In this document: positions 23,812 through 32,664 of the stretch, piece by piece
How positions within the stretch are numbered: the first letter of the stretch is position 1
Layout: every line of letters begins with the position of its first letter
Source of the DNA: Planctomycetota bacterium
GTDB lineage: Bacteria > Planctomycetota > B15-G4 > SIAN01
NCBI GenBank assembly: GCA_028289345.1
Contig: JANQQL010000010.1
Span: 496,001 to 560,000 of the forward strand
DNA length: 64,000 bases
Direction: 5' to 3'
Translations under genes and position numbers: made by a program
The notes under the pieces: model-generated
Databases searched by the model: none
What the model was told of the DNA's origin: nothing
Seen by the model: only the letters and a program-made list of their open reading frames with translations

Positions 23812-25259
23812 AACCGAATCGTTGCACGAAGCGAGTGACGAAGGCGGCCGCAACCACCTTTCGAAGTTCCCTCTTTCTCGCTTTCCCGTTCCTGTCGCTG
23901 ACTTTGCTCCCCACTCGAGCCAGCGGCACTGAGAACAGCCTGCCAGTGCTGGAACGCGAGCAAATGAAAGAAGACCTGGAAGAGCTGGATCGAGAGCTTC
24001 GGTTTTGGCATGCGGGCATGTTTCGTTACACCTCGGAATCGGAGTGGACCGAGCTTCTTGAGGAGACCAAGCAATCACTGCCGGAGTCGGCGGATCTCCG
24101 GGGGTTCTTCTGCCGGCTGGCTCGCCTCGTCGGACAAGTGCACTGCGGACACACGGCGGTACGACCGCCAAATGCTCTGTTGACTCACCTGGCCGACTCC
24201 CGCTCCCATCTGCCCCTGCGAGTTCGATTCCGGAATCGCCGCTGCTTCGTCCTCGAAGACGGAAGTCCCGAGGCATTGATTCCTCCGGGATCGGAACTCT
24301 TAGCGATCGCCGGACATCCGCTTGCCGAGGTTCTCGAGCAGATGATGGAGATCGTTCCTGGCGATGGAATGATCGAGATGGGAAAGATCCGCACCCTCGA
24401 AAGCCGATTTGGGATGCTCCACCCACTGATCATGGGTCCCGCCGACAAGTATCTCGTTCGCTTCCGCTTGCCGAGCGGAGAAACTCAGGAGCATTCCCTC
24501 ACCGGAACCGCAAACCTCGACATGTTCGAGGAACATCCCCCGCGACCCAAGCTGAGCCTCGAGATCGATGATCGTCGGAGCCTCGGCATCCTCGAGATTC
24601 GCACCTTTGGCGGCGGAGCGAAGACGCAGGAGTACGACTACGAAGAGTTCTTGGCCTACGCCTTTACCACCCTGGAAGAAAGAGAGGTCGAACATCTCAT
24701 TCTCGATCTGCGGGGGAACTCGGGTGGGGAGGACATGTACGGGGCTCTCCTTGTTTCCTACTTGTCGCCGGAGCCCTTTGGCTATTTCTCCCGCATCGAA
24801 GTCACGGACGACTACGTAGGGGAAGGCGACATTGTGGATGGCCCGAACGGATCCCGGCTCGTCACCAATCACCCCGGCTGCGACCTTCAGTATCCTTCGG
24901 ATCCCTACTTTCTGGGAGACGTGTACCTTCTCATCGACGGAGGCACCTTCTCGACCGCGGCCGATGTGGCAACGGTCGCTCACCACCTCGGATTGGTGAC
25001 CACGGTTGGCGAAGAAACCGGCGGGGGCTACGACGGCAACACCAGCGGGATCATGCGCTCCCATCGGCTCCGGCACAGCAATCTCCCGGTCGGCATTCCC
25101 CGCTACATGTACGTCACCGCCAATGAGGGCCATGAATACGAGGGTCGCGGCGTGATCCCCCACCACCCAGTGTCCCCGAGCATTTCGGATGTTCTGGAAC
25201 AGCGCGACCCGGCGATGGCACGGGCCATGGAGTTGATTGACGAAGGTTCCGCCCGGTAG
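23808..25259 (+). CDS. Exported S41-family (C-terminal processing type) peptidase
   Basis: 483 residues with a basic N-region and hydrophobic signal (~18-37; SSLFLAFPFLSLTLLP). The core is an S41 domain: ILDLRGNSGGEDMYG, the nucleophile in GGTFSTAADVA (Ser382) and VGEETGGGYDG afterwards. A Lys/Gln partner is not obvious. The ~160-residue N-terminal region with VHCGHTAVRP is like tricorn-type or CtpA-like S41 proteins that handle degradation of unfolded or small peptides outside the cytoplasm; there is no clear PDZ domain, although residues 145-200 (GSELLAIAGHPLAEVL) look like a small PDZ-like insertion. It overlaps the GntR gene by 4 nt, so expression is likely under that regulator. Confidence 0.9.
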   Translation: MKPNRCTKRVTKAAATTFRSSLFLAFPFLSLTLLPTRASGTENSLPVLEREQMKEDLEELDRELRFWHAGMFRYTSESEWTELLEETKQSLPESADLRGFFCRLARLVGQVHCGHTAVRPPNALLTHLADSRSHLPLRVRFRNRRCFVLEDGSPEALIPPGSELLAIAGHPLAEVLEQMMEIVPGDGMIEMGKIRTLESRFGMLHPLIMGPADKYLVRFRLPSGETQEHSLTGTANLDMFEEHPPRPKLSLEIDDRRSLGILEIRTFGGGAKTQEYDYEEFLAYAFTTLEEREVEHLILDLRGNSGGEDMYGALLVSYLSPEPFGYFSRIEVTDDYVGEGDIVDGPNGSRLVTNHPGCDLQYPSDPYFLGDVYLLIDGGTFSTAADVATVAHHLGLVTTVGEETGGGYDGNTSGIMRSHRLRHSNLPVGIPRYMYVTANEGHEYEGRGVIPHHPVSPSISDVLEQRDPAMARAMELIDEGSAR

Positions 25260-25395
25260 CTCTGACGAGATCGTCTCCCTTCTCGAAACGAGCAATCGGA
25301 TGAAACCAGGCACCTCGCCGAGGGAAGAGGCGTTCGCCCGAATCGATAGACTCTCGGGCGAATCCATCCATCATCCTTTGCCCTCGGAGACGCTC

Positions 25396-26811
25396 ATGGG
25401 AGTCCGGGTCTCGGTTTCCGCAGCTTCTGCTTTGGTTGTGCTTACGGCCGCGATTTCCGGCCAAGAGTGGTCTCGTTTTCGAGGCCCCAACGGATCCGGA
25501 GTTTCTTCGAGCACCGAAGTCCCGGTCCATTTTGGCCCCGATGCCAATCTGGACTGGAAGGCGGAGGTCCCGTTTTCAACCTCCTCGCCGATCCTCACGG
25601 AAGACGTGGTGTACCTCACCGGATCCAACGAGAGCCATCTGATCGTGATGTGCCTCGAGCGGGAAGACGGGGGCGAGCGCTGGGTCCAAAAACTCGAGCG
25701 GACCCACCCCACCAAGACTCACGAGGCCAATGACTCGGCCAGCCCCACCCCGACCACCGATGGCGAGAACGTCTACGCGTTCTTCCCGGAACTCGGCTTG
25801 GTGTCCTTCGATAGCGAGGGAGAACAACGCTGGATGCTGCCAACCGACCCGTTCGTTTCCTTCTACGGGCTTTCCGGCTCTCCCATCGTCTCCGGGAATC
25901 GAGTCATTCTTCTGTGCGATCAGCAGCAGGGCTCTTATCTGCTTGCCGTTGACAAAGGCAGCGGCGAGCTCCTATGGAAAACGCGGCGCGAAGGAATGAT
26001 CGAGAGTTGGACAACCCCGGTCCTGTTTCCCGAACAGAACCCCACAACGATCATTGCCTTCGGAACCTACTCCATCCGAGGTTACTCCCTGGAAACCGGC
26101 GAGGAACTCTGGCGTCACGGTGGCACCGGGTACACGCCGATCCCGAGCCCCATTGTCGCGGGAGATCGCCTGTTCGCGTCAGTGGCCTACCATGGGGAAC
26201 AGCCGTTGCCAACCTACGACTCCCTGCTCGTTCATGACGCTGACCAGGACGAGCTCCTCACTCCGGAAGAGCTCGGCAAGAGTCCACTCGGAGGTCACTT
26301 CGGTTGGGTCGATGCCGACAAGGATGACCTGGTCACGCGGGAAGAGTGGGAGTTCTGCCGCTCGGGAATGAACAGCCGGGATCACGGGCTCTACGCCCTC
26401 GAGTTCGAGGACGCGGCCGAGGGAGGAGTCACCCCTGTCGAACGCTGGCGACACAAACGCTCTCTTCCCGAGATCGCCACACCAATTCTCTATGAAGACG
26501 TGATTTACCTGTTCAAACACGGCGGTGTCGTCACGACTCTCGATGCAAACACTGGCGAGCCTCGCAAGACCGCCCGCCTCCCCGGAAGCGGACGAACGTA
26601 CAACTCTTCTCCGATCGCCGCAGACGGCAAGATCTTCATCGGCAACGACGCGGGGGAAGTTCACGTGTTGCAGGCCGGACCCGACTGGAAAGTTCTCGCC
26701 ACCAACGAACTCGGCGAGGAGATCCAGGCCTCACCAGCCCTTGCCGACGGCATCCTGTACGTCCGGACCGCGGAAAGTCTCTTTGCATTCCGGTCCGGTG
26801 ACACACCGTAG
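25396..26811 (+). CDS. Exported PQQ-like beta-propeller with paired EF-hands
   Basis: 471 residues from ATG 25396 (GGAGA 6 nt upstream), which starts a signal peptide (MGVRVSVSAASALVVLTAA, cut near SGQ); the frame extends 53 codons further but without signal or ribosome site. The propeller has the opening W-RFRGPNGSGVS common in planctomycete PQQ-like proteins, then blades such as SPTPTTDGENVYAFFPELGL, LLAVDKGSGELLWKTR, and GYSLETGEELWRHGG. Between blades are two adjacent EF-hand loops, DADQDELLTPEEL and DADKDDLVTREEW, that should bind Ca2+. No catalytic residues are seen; it probably binds a ligand or partner in the periplasm. It begins 137 nt after the S41 gene and may be transcribed with it. 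Confidence 0.92.
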   Translation: MGVRVSVSAASALVVLTAAISGQEWSRFRGPNGSGVSSSTEVPVHFGPDANLDWKAEVPFSTSSPILTEDVVYLTGSNESHLIVMCLEREDGGERWVQKLERTHPTKTHEANDSASPTPTTDGENVYAFFPELGLVSFDSEGEQRWMLPTDPFVSFYGLSGSPIVSGNRVILLCDQQQGSYLLAVDKGSGELLWKTRREGMIESWTTPVLFPEQNPTTIIAFGTYSIRGYSLETGEELWRHGGTGYTPIPSPIVAGDRLFASVAYHGEQPLPTYDSLLVHDADQDELLTPEELGKSPLGGHFGWVDADKDDLVTREEWEFCRSGMNSRDHGLYALEFEDAAEGGVTPVERWRHKRSLPEIATPILYEDVIYLFKHGGVVTTLDANTGEPRKTARLPGSGRTYNSSPIAADGKIFIGNDAGEVHVLQAGPDWKVLATNELGEEIQASPALADGILYVRTAESLFAFRSGDTP

Positions 26812-26888
26812 CCGTCCATGAAAGAAACGGAGGGCCGGCAATTTCGTGAAAGGATCGCCGGGGTCATCGTCATCCTCCTCCGCAATCC

Positions 26889-26916
26889 GCGGGTCTCTTC
26901 GAGCCTCGATACCCGC
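26889..26916. terminator. Hairpin between convergent genes
   Basis: GCGGGT (26889-26894) pairs with ACCCGC (26911-26916) across a 16-nt loop, in the 226 nt between the convergent PQQ-like gene and the small exported protein gene. No U tract; candidate only. Confidence 0.3.
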
Positions 26917-27037
26917 AAGACGCCAACTCCGCCCGCACCGATCCACCGACGGGTCAAGCGTCGCGACAACCAATCACCAGACCAACCGCCCGCCGGCGAC
27001 CGGTTGCCGCGAATGCGTGGATTTTCGACAGGTCGTT

Positions 27038-27526
27038 CTAAGGGGAAATGCGGTCGATGAACTCGCCGATGGTCTGGTGCACCTCTGGGTACTCGGGCAC
27101 GATGAAGTCGAACCCGTAGCTGAACGTATTGGCTCTCCGGCCATTCGGGCTGAACACGGTGACGGTGTAGGCTCCGGTGACTGGGTCCGCCCGTTGCCCG
27201 TCGACCAGAGTGTTGGCCGACGCCATCCGCAGGTCTCGTACCAGTTGATTTAGCTGGTCACGAGACACCGTGGTGAGCACACAGATGTCCGTCGACTGAT
27301 CGCCCAAAAGCGGGAACTTCGAACGGGCATAAATGGAAAGCCCGTCGTCGTAAACGACCAAGCTTTCCAGGAAAGGTTCGATTCCAGGAAGCTCCTGTTG
27401 CACGGTGTAAGTCAACACCGGTTGCCGGAGATCCGAGTCCACTTGCTCCTGCTTGGCGACCGCCATCCCCAAGATCACCGGGAACACCAAGAGCCCGCCA
27501 ACAACCATCAAACGTGATCGATGCAT
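27038..27526 (-). CDS. Small exported protein of unknown function
   Basis: 162 residues from ATG 27526, which has GGAG about 8 nt upstream and begins a signal peptide (MHRSRLMVVGGLLVFPVILG, cut after AVAK); the frame continues upstream to 27724 but without a signal. The mature domain has alternating beta strands (VLTYTVQQELPG, SLVVYDDGLSIYAR, GAYTVTVFSPNG) with a helix (VSRDQLNQLVRDLRMA), similar in pattern to small 'scavenger' or inhibitor-like exported domains. A single cysteine. No known family recognised. Confidence 0.8.
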   Translation of the reverse strand: MHRSRLMVVGGLLVFPVILGMAVAKQEQVDSDLRQPVLTYTVQQELPGIEPFLESLVVYDDGLSIYARSKFPLLGDQSTDICVLTTVSRDQLNQLVRDLRMASANTLVDGQRADPVTGAYTVTVFSPNGRRANTFSYGFDFIVPEYPEVHQTIGEFIDRISP

Positions 27527-28034
27527 TGTGCTTCTCCTCGTGAACTTCGTGAGAAATGCGGGAACGAGCGTGGTGACAAGCACTGCAAAGTCTGTTCCGC
27601 GACGACACTGCGGAGTGGAGACGAGAAGTCGAGTGAATCGGTTGGCGACGAAGTTACCTAGGTGAAACGTTCTGACAGACTCGGGAGCACCCCACCCAAG
27701 CCTTCGCGGACCCCGGCAACACACGGCGACTCCCGACTCGACGACACGGTCTCGGCTCTGGATTCCAGCTCACCGCCGAGGAAATCCGGACGCCCGCCAC
27801 GGTCTTTTCGGGGCCCGCTTCCCCGGGGGCCGCCCGATTCGCCCGAGACTTTCCAGGCTAAGGGTTGAAAAGAGGGGCGAAGCCGAACATTAAAGAGCGA
27901 GCAAGGAGCTCCGGACCCCGACCGGCTTCTCCGCCTCTCCGGCAAGAGCGATGGGGTTCGAGGCTTTCATCGCCCTGTCTTCGAGGATCCCCTCGAACAA
28001 CTTCTGCCCCCTTGCCTGTCGTTGAGGAGGAAAC
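27527..28034. other. Intergenic region without a gene
   Basis: 508 nt between divergent genes. Open frames here are short and lack ribosome sites. A GC-rich partial dyad sits near 27812-27838 (GGCCC and GGGGCC arms). A strong GAGGAGG ribosome site ends the stretch just before the next ATG. Promoters for both flanking genes are expected but were not resolved. Confidence 0.5.
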
Positions 28035-28640
28035 ATGCTGCAACTGTTCGGAAACCGTCGATGGCCAGATCGACGGGGGACCGCTTTCCTGGCGCTGCTC
28101 CTCCTCGCACCCGCCGCCCTCGCGTGCGTGGTCCCGCGAGACCTCGATCGCCAGATGGAACTCGCGGGAGATGAAGTGGTCTATGGCACGGTCCTCGACT
28201 TCGACGAGGTCTGGGTCAAGGACAGCGACGAAGAGGAGTTTCTCTGCACCAAGGTTCGATTCCAAGCGGACGAATGCTTGATCGGTGGCGAACGCAACAT
28301 CGAAATGTCGTTCTACTTTCGCGGTGGCATCCTTCCCGGAAGTCCAACAACCACCATCACTCCGTCGGCCGAGGACATCCAGCCGGGCAAGCGCTTGATG
28401 CTGTTCCTTGCCAAGCGGGACTACTCGCAACAAGTGTTTGGAGGCGATCCGTTCATCCTGGATACCTACGCGGAGTGCTACTCGCTGTCTGACGTCCGCT
28501 CCCGTTCCGTGGACCGCCAGGTCGTGGTCGGAAAGGGCTACGGCTTCGCATTCGAGAACAACCTGGACCTCACGGAGGCATGCTCGCGCATCCAGTCCTC
28601 GGTCGAGAAGCTCCGTCGCAAGCAAGCCCAGGATCGGTGA
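28035..28640 (+). CDS. Exported protein of unknown function, upstream of a matrixin gene
   Basis: 201 residues. A very strong ribosome site (GAGGAGGAAAC) precedes the ATG. The signal (TAFLALLLLAPAALACV) ends in LAAxxC-like context (PAALAC), so a lipoprotein anchor at Cys31 is possible. The mature part contains strands such as EVVYGTVLDFDEVW, CTKVRFQADECLIG and KRLMLFLAKRD, and resembles the TIMP/netrin-like pattern of small OB-fold inhibitors (C-V-P at the N-terminus, further Cys residues at ~70, ~80 and ~148). That likeness is interesting beside a metalloprotease gene but is inference. The next gene begins 11 nt after the stop, so the two form an operon. Confidence 0.82.
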   Translation: MLQLFGNRRWPDRRGTAFLALLLLAPAALACVVPRDLDRQMELAGDEVVYGTVLDFDEVWVKDSDEEEFLCTKVRFQADECLIGGERNIEMSFYFRGGILPGSPTTTITPSAEDIQPGKRLMLFLAKRDYSQQVFGGDPFILDTYAECYSLSDVRSRSVDRQVVVGKGYGFAFENNLDLTEACSRIQSSVEKLRRKQAQDR

Positions 28641-28651
28641 GGAACGAACTG

Positions 28652-30034
28652 ATGAAAGACAAGACCAAGCTGATCCTTGCAGGAATGATCCCTTTCATTG
28701 CCATGTTCCTGGTTCTTCCGGGAGTCGTTCTCGCCTTCGTGATCAATGGCGAAAGCCTCGGCATTTCCACCAGCGGATTCGGGTATCAACGAGATTTCCG
28801 GATTCGCAACGACTTCGAAGACGCCTCCGCCAACAACAACACGGTGGAAGAGGCAATGTTCCCCGGCGCGGTGGGAGCCCCGCTGGCGATTTGGCGGGGA
28901 GCCAACGCGTGGAACTCCCAGAATCCTCGTGCCGCACAGAATTTCGACTTCGACTACCAGGGATTGTCGACGACCTCTTCCGGCAACGAAAACGTGGTGG
29001 AAGGTGGCTACGACAGCTCCGGGTGTGGCGGGAGCACTCTCGCTTTTGCCGAGCTTCCCAGCCGCAACGGCTGGCGCATCCGCTTCTGCGAAGCATGGCA
29101 GTGGTCTGATGGACCAGGGAGTCCTGCCGGGAGTCAGGTCGACATTCGCGGAGTCGCCGTCCACGAGTTTGGACACGTGCTCGGGTTGGGACATACCACG
29201 GTCGGAGGCTGCAACAGCGGCACCTGTGACACGCGCCCCACCATGTGCGCCATGGCCTGCAGTAATGAAACCGCCGCGCGGACCATCGAAACCGACGACC
29301 AGAACGGACTCAACGCCATCTACGGGTCCATTCCCTCGGACAAGCCCGTCCTGACGAGTCTGGGAGGATCCACGAACATTGGCGGCACCCTGTTCCTCGA
29401 AGGAAGCGCATTCGGAACTCAGAGCTTCCGGGTCAAGTTCACCACGGGAACCAGCTCGGACTTCAACCCCTCGGGGACGGTCACGGTCACTCCGGAGACT
29501 ACCGAGCTGGCCCGCTTGACCGTGCCCTCCAGTGCCGAGACCGGCAACGTCCTGATTTGGAAACACAACACTCCGCGTCGACTTTCCAATTATCTGCCGA
29601 TCACCATTGGCCCCACGCTCAGCTCCGACTGTTATGGTCAGAAAGCCGGAACTCCGACCCCCGGAACCAACGGCAGCCCGACCTTCGACCTCCTCTTTGG
29701 TCCATCAGTCACTGGCAACCAGTTCACCGAAGTCCAAGCAACGGGCTTCCAGCCCAACAAGACCGGCTTCCTCCTGGTGAGCTTGACGCAGTCGACCGTG
29801 ACCTGGAAGAGCAACACCAACCTGAACGTCGGCTTTCCGCTCGTGATCCCGCTCACGGTGATCTCTTCGGATAGCAATGGCGAGGTGAACCTTCCCTTCG
29901 CCATCCTCGACGCTCCGGACTTCTTCGGCACCATCTTTTGGCTGCAGCTGCTCATTCGGGACGATGCGGGGGTCGACGGGTTTGCCACCACCGAAGCGCT
30001 GGGAGTGGAGTTGTGTGACGACATGATTCCGTAG
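28652..30034 (+). CDS. Exported matrixin-type metalloprotease with IPT-like and C-terminal beta domains
   Basis: 460 residues from ATG 28652 (GAGGAA upstream), with a hydrophobic signal (LILAGMIPFIAMFLVLPGVV). The catalytic domain (~30-225) has the metzincin motif VAVHEFGHVLGLGHT (zinc ligands His171, His175, His181), followed by a Cys-rich loop and the PTMCAMAC Met-turn. This is the matrixin (M10-like) architecture. An IPT/TIG-like beta domain follows (~230-320; PVLTSLGGSTNIGGTLFLEG), then the ~130-residue C-terminal module (from SSDCYGQKAGTP) shared with other exported proteins here. Expected to cleave proteins at the cell surface or outside. Operon partner: the 201-residue protein just upstream, perhaps its inhibitor or chaperone. 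Confidence 0.93.
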   Translation: MKDKTKLILAGMIPFIAMFLVLPGVVLAFVINGESLGISTSGFGYQRDFRIRNDFEDASANNNTVEEAMFPGAVGAPLAIWRGANAWNSQNPRAAQNFDFDYQGLSTTSSGNENVVEGGYDSSGCGGSTLAFAELPSRNGWRIRFCEAWQWSDGPGSPAGSQVDIRGVAVHEFGHVLGLGHTTVGGCNSGTCDTRPTMCAMACSNETAARTIETDDQNGLNAIYGSIPSDKPVLTSLGGSTNIGGTLFLEGSAFGTQSFRVKFTTGTSSDFNPSGTVTVTPETTELARLTVPSSAETGNVLIWKHNTPRRLSNYLPITIGPTLSSDCYGQKAGTPTPGTNGSPTFDLLFGPSVTGNQFTEVQATGFQPNKTGFLLVSLTQSTVTWKSNTNLNVGFPLVIPLTVISSDSNGEVNLPFAILDAPDFFGTIFWLQLLIRDDAGVDGFATTEALGVELCDDMIP

Positions 30035-30074
30035 GATCGCTGCGTTCCGAGCAAGAAACACACGACACCACGAA

Positions 30075-30113
30075 CGAGGGGCTGCGCCGGCCAATGGCAG
30101 GAGCAGCCCCTCG
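30075..30113. terminator. Hairpin between convergent genes
   Basis: CGAGGGGCTGC (30075-30085) pairs perfectly over 11 bp with GCAGCCCCTCG (30103-30113), with a 17-nt loop. It lies 40 nt after the matrixin stop and upstream of the stop of the convergent FG-GAP/TIM-barrel gene. No U tract; probably a bidirectional terminator. Confidence 0.55.
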
Positions 30114-30225
30114 ACTCATTCTCCCGGCTTCGATCGAGCTCCGCCGACGGCATGGCGGCCTGCGCGGGTCTCGAGTTGCCCTCGCAACGGCGATCCCCTC
30201 CTCGCACGGATCCGCGAGCCTCCGG

Positions 30226-32520
30226 TCACTCGCGATACCCGTGATCGATCGCGAACAGGGCCAACGACTCGTGGTCCCAGCCAACATCGTTTTCCATGTT
30301 GCCGCCGCGCACCCCATACTCCCGAACAGGGCGTGTCTCGGAGTCGGTGTAGGTCTTGTAGGTCCAGAACCACCAACCGCGAACCCTCGCGGCCGAGATC
30401 CTTCCCAAGGCCTCTTCCACCACTTCCGGCACCGTCCTTTGTTGCTGCTCCCTTTCGAGAAAGTCGCTCAAGATCACCTTGTGACGGTGTTGAGGTTCGA
30501 TGAGCGCAAGCATCTCTTCCGAGTCGAAGTAGCTGGGAATACTGACATCGATCAGATCGATGCTGTCGATCGGCATCGCCTGCAACCATTCACTCATGAA
30601 TCGGTAGGTGATCCGGTCGGGGTCACCAATGTTCTCCGGCAGGAGTGCGACTCCCACGCCCCAGTCGGTCAAGCTCCGAACATGCGGGATGATCGTCTTG
30701 AAGAACCTGGCGACTTCTTGCTTGAGCTCAAATTCAGGGTTTCCAAACAGGTTGGTCTCCCCTCCGAACGGCGAAAACGGGGCTCCCGCGATGCTGACAA
30801 ACTCCACGAACTCCAACGGAACGCCTCGCGCTTCCAAGTGACTTTGAATCCCTGTCAACGTGAGAGAGTAGTAATCCTTGACCCGGTCCAAGTAGGTGTA
30901 ACCAGGCCTCGGAGCAGGGGGATTCGTCACTCCGGATTCACAGTCCATCGACCAGTCCGGCGAGCACGGGACGCAATCCCAAAAGAGCCTCACACAAAAA
31001 CACGGACTGCACGGATTGGCCGGATCGGGAGGGCAGCAAGTGTTGCACGAAAGAATCTCCCCTTCGCAGTGCCCGCCAACGTGATCCCACTCGATGCTGG
31101 AATTCGCCACCTGGTGTTCCGAGAGTTGGCACCAAGTCGGGAGCGCCAGGGAAACCGCGGTGAAACCTGCTCCGTAGGCGTCTTGAACCACATCGGCAAC
31201 GAGCTGGAGCTCGGCGTCCTCCGGGACAGGCCAGGTGATGTGCCCGCCCGCGCTGAAGATCAAGCGCAGATGGGAGAACCCACCCACGTTCCGAATGGCG
31301 CGCATCTCTTCTTGCACCTGGGGTCGAATCACCCCCGGTTTTCTCATGTACCAGTTCCTCCAGTCATTGCCGGGTTCGCTGGTGTTGAAGGGAGGATCCA
31401 GGTAGGTCTCTGGGGCGAAGTGAATGCCTCGCCAAGTCGGTCGAAAACGATGCACCACCCCATCGGGCCCAATGCCCCAACTCGGCACGCCGCTCCAGGC
31501 AATGTCGGATCGGCCATCTCCATCGAGATCACCGACATCGAGGGGTTTCGAAGCCTGGTCCTGTAAGGAACCGTAGACTTCGTAGCGCTCGAACACACCA
31601 TCTTCGAGCAAGGTCAGGCGCCAGAGTCCTGCGGGACTGCTCCGCCAAACGATGTCGGCATCTCCGTTCCCATCGAAATCACCGGCGGCAAGCGCCGACC
31701 ATTGCTGACCAGGCGGGTCACCAGGGAAGTGCAGAGCACTGGGCCCATCGACGAGCTTTCCGCCTCCGGCCTGAACTCCGCCTTGATGGAAGGTCCAGAC
31801 ATAGGCACGCCCGTCGAGGAGTGACCTCCAATAGAGATCGTCATCCCCGTCGTTGTCGGCATCTTCCGCACCGATGATCGACCAGTGGTCGATCGAGACA
31901 CTTCCCAACGATTCGACCCCGACGACTTCGAGGGACATCTCCTCCGAGCGCAGGTCCCAGTAGTTTGCCGCGCCGGTCTGCGTGTGACGCCAAACCAGTT
32001 CGTCGGCACCATCTCCGTCCAGGTCCCCGATGGCCGCGAGTTCCTCGCTTGCGACAATCAGCGCCGGGCCTCCCGCGAGAGTGATCGGTCTCCAGCTTGG
32101 CGTCAACCCATTCATCAGGAACACGCCAACCTGGTTCGAGTGAATCCACAGCAGGTCCTCCATGCCGTCGGCGTTGAAGTCTCCCGAGCCGACGAGCTCC
32201 CAAATCGTGGAGATGAGAGGAAACGAAGACGGCTCAAAGCCCCCTTCATTGGCGGGAACAACGTGATACATGGACAACGGGCCCGCTTGAGGTTCCCGAA
32301 AGATCAGCTCATCGCGATCGTCTCCTTCCAAGTCCGCCATCTGAACCAGCTCCCAGGACGCGGGAACTCCGGGAAACGCGATGTCTTCGCCCCGAGCCGA
32401 CGAAGCCACCAAGAGCCAAGCGCTCACCAACCCGACAACACGGGAACCCCATCTCCCGCTTTTCCGATCACCGATGGTCAATTCGACTCCGCGAGTGTGC
32501 ATCCTCCGCCCCTTCTGCAT
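30226..32520 (-). CDS. Exported FG-GAP propeller fused to a TIM-barrel-like domain with a cysteine-rich insert
   Basis: 764 residues. A long basic N-terminus precedes a signal (VVGLVSAWLLVASSARGE); ATG 32502 is an alternative start. Residues ~45-380 hold at least five FG-GAP/VCBS repeats (MADLEGDDRDELIFR, GSGDFNADGMEDLLW, IGDLDGDGADELVWR, GAEDADNDGDDDLYWR, AAGDFDGNGDADIVWR, VGDLDGDGRSDIAW). The second half (~400-764) looks like a glycosidase-type barrel: FSHLRLIFSAGGHITWPVPE, then SVALPTW-like strands, WGVGVALLPENIG, DLIDVSIPSYFD, RGWWFWTYKT. Catalytic acids are not certain. Between them lies a patch with ten cysteines in about 50 residues. Likely a surface protein acting on a polysaccharide; inference only. 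Confidence 0.88.
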   Translation of the reverse strand: MQKGRRMHTRGVELTIGDRKSGRWGSRVVGLVSAWLLVASSARGEDIAFPGVPASWELVQMADLEGDDRDELIFREPQAGPLSMYHVVPANEGGFEPSSFPLISTIWELVGSGDFNADGMEDLLWIHSNQVGVFLMNGLTPSWRPITLAGGPALIVASEELAAIGDLDGDGADELVWRHTQTGAANYWDLRSEEMSLEVVGVESLGSVSIDHWSIIGAEDADNDGDDDLYWRSLLDGRAYVWTFHQGGVQAGGGKLVDGPSALHFPGDPPGQQWSALAAGDFDGNGDADIVWRSSPAGLWRLTLLEDGVFERYEVYGSLQDQASKPLDVGDLDGDGRSDIAWSGVPSWGIGPDGVVHRFRPTWRGIHFAPETYLDPPFNTSEPGNDWRNWYMRKPGVIRPQVQEEMRAIRNVGGFSHLRLIFSAGGHITWPVPEDAELQLVADVVQDAYGAGFTAVSLALPTWCQLSEHQVANSSIEWDHVGGHCEGEILSCNTCCPPDPANPCSPCFCVRLFWDCVPCSPDWSMDCESGVTNPPAPRPGYTYLDRVKDYYSLTLTGIQSHLEARGVPLEFVEFVSIAGAPFSPFGGETNLFGNPEFELKQEVARFFKTIIPHVRSLTDWGVGVALLPENIGDPDRITYRFMSEWLQAMPIDSIDLIDVSIPSYFDSEEMLALIEPQHRHKVILSDFLEREQQQRTVPEVVEEALGRISAARVRGWWFWTYKTYTDSETRPVREYGVRGGNMENDVGWDHESLALFAIDHGYRE

Positions 32521-32664
32521 CGCACCGAAAACGTGCGCGGGACCGCACGCCGGTCACAAGAATTGGAAATCACTGGTTGTCGCAGTGCCCGCCGGCTTGG
32601 CCCGCTCTTCAGCTTTTTCCAGATTCTTCGGAAAGGCGGGCCTCATGGCGGCCCGTGCGATGCT

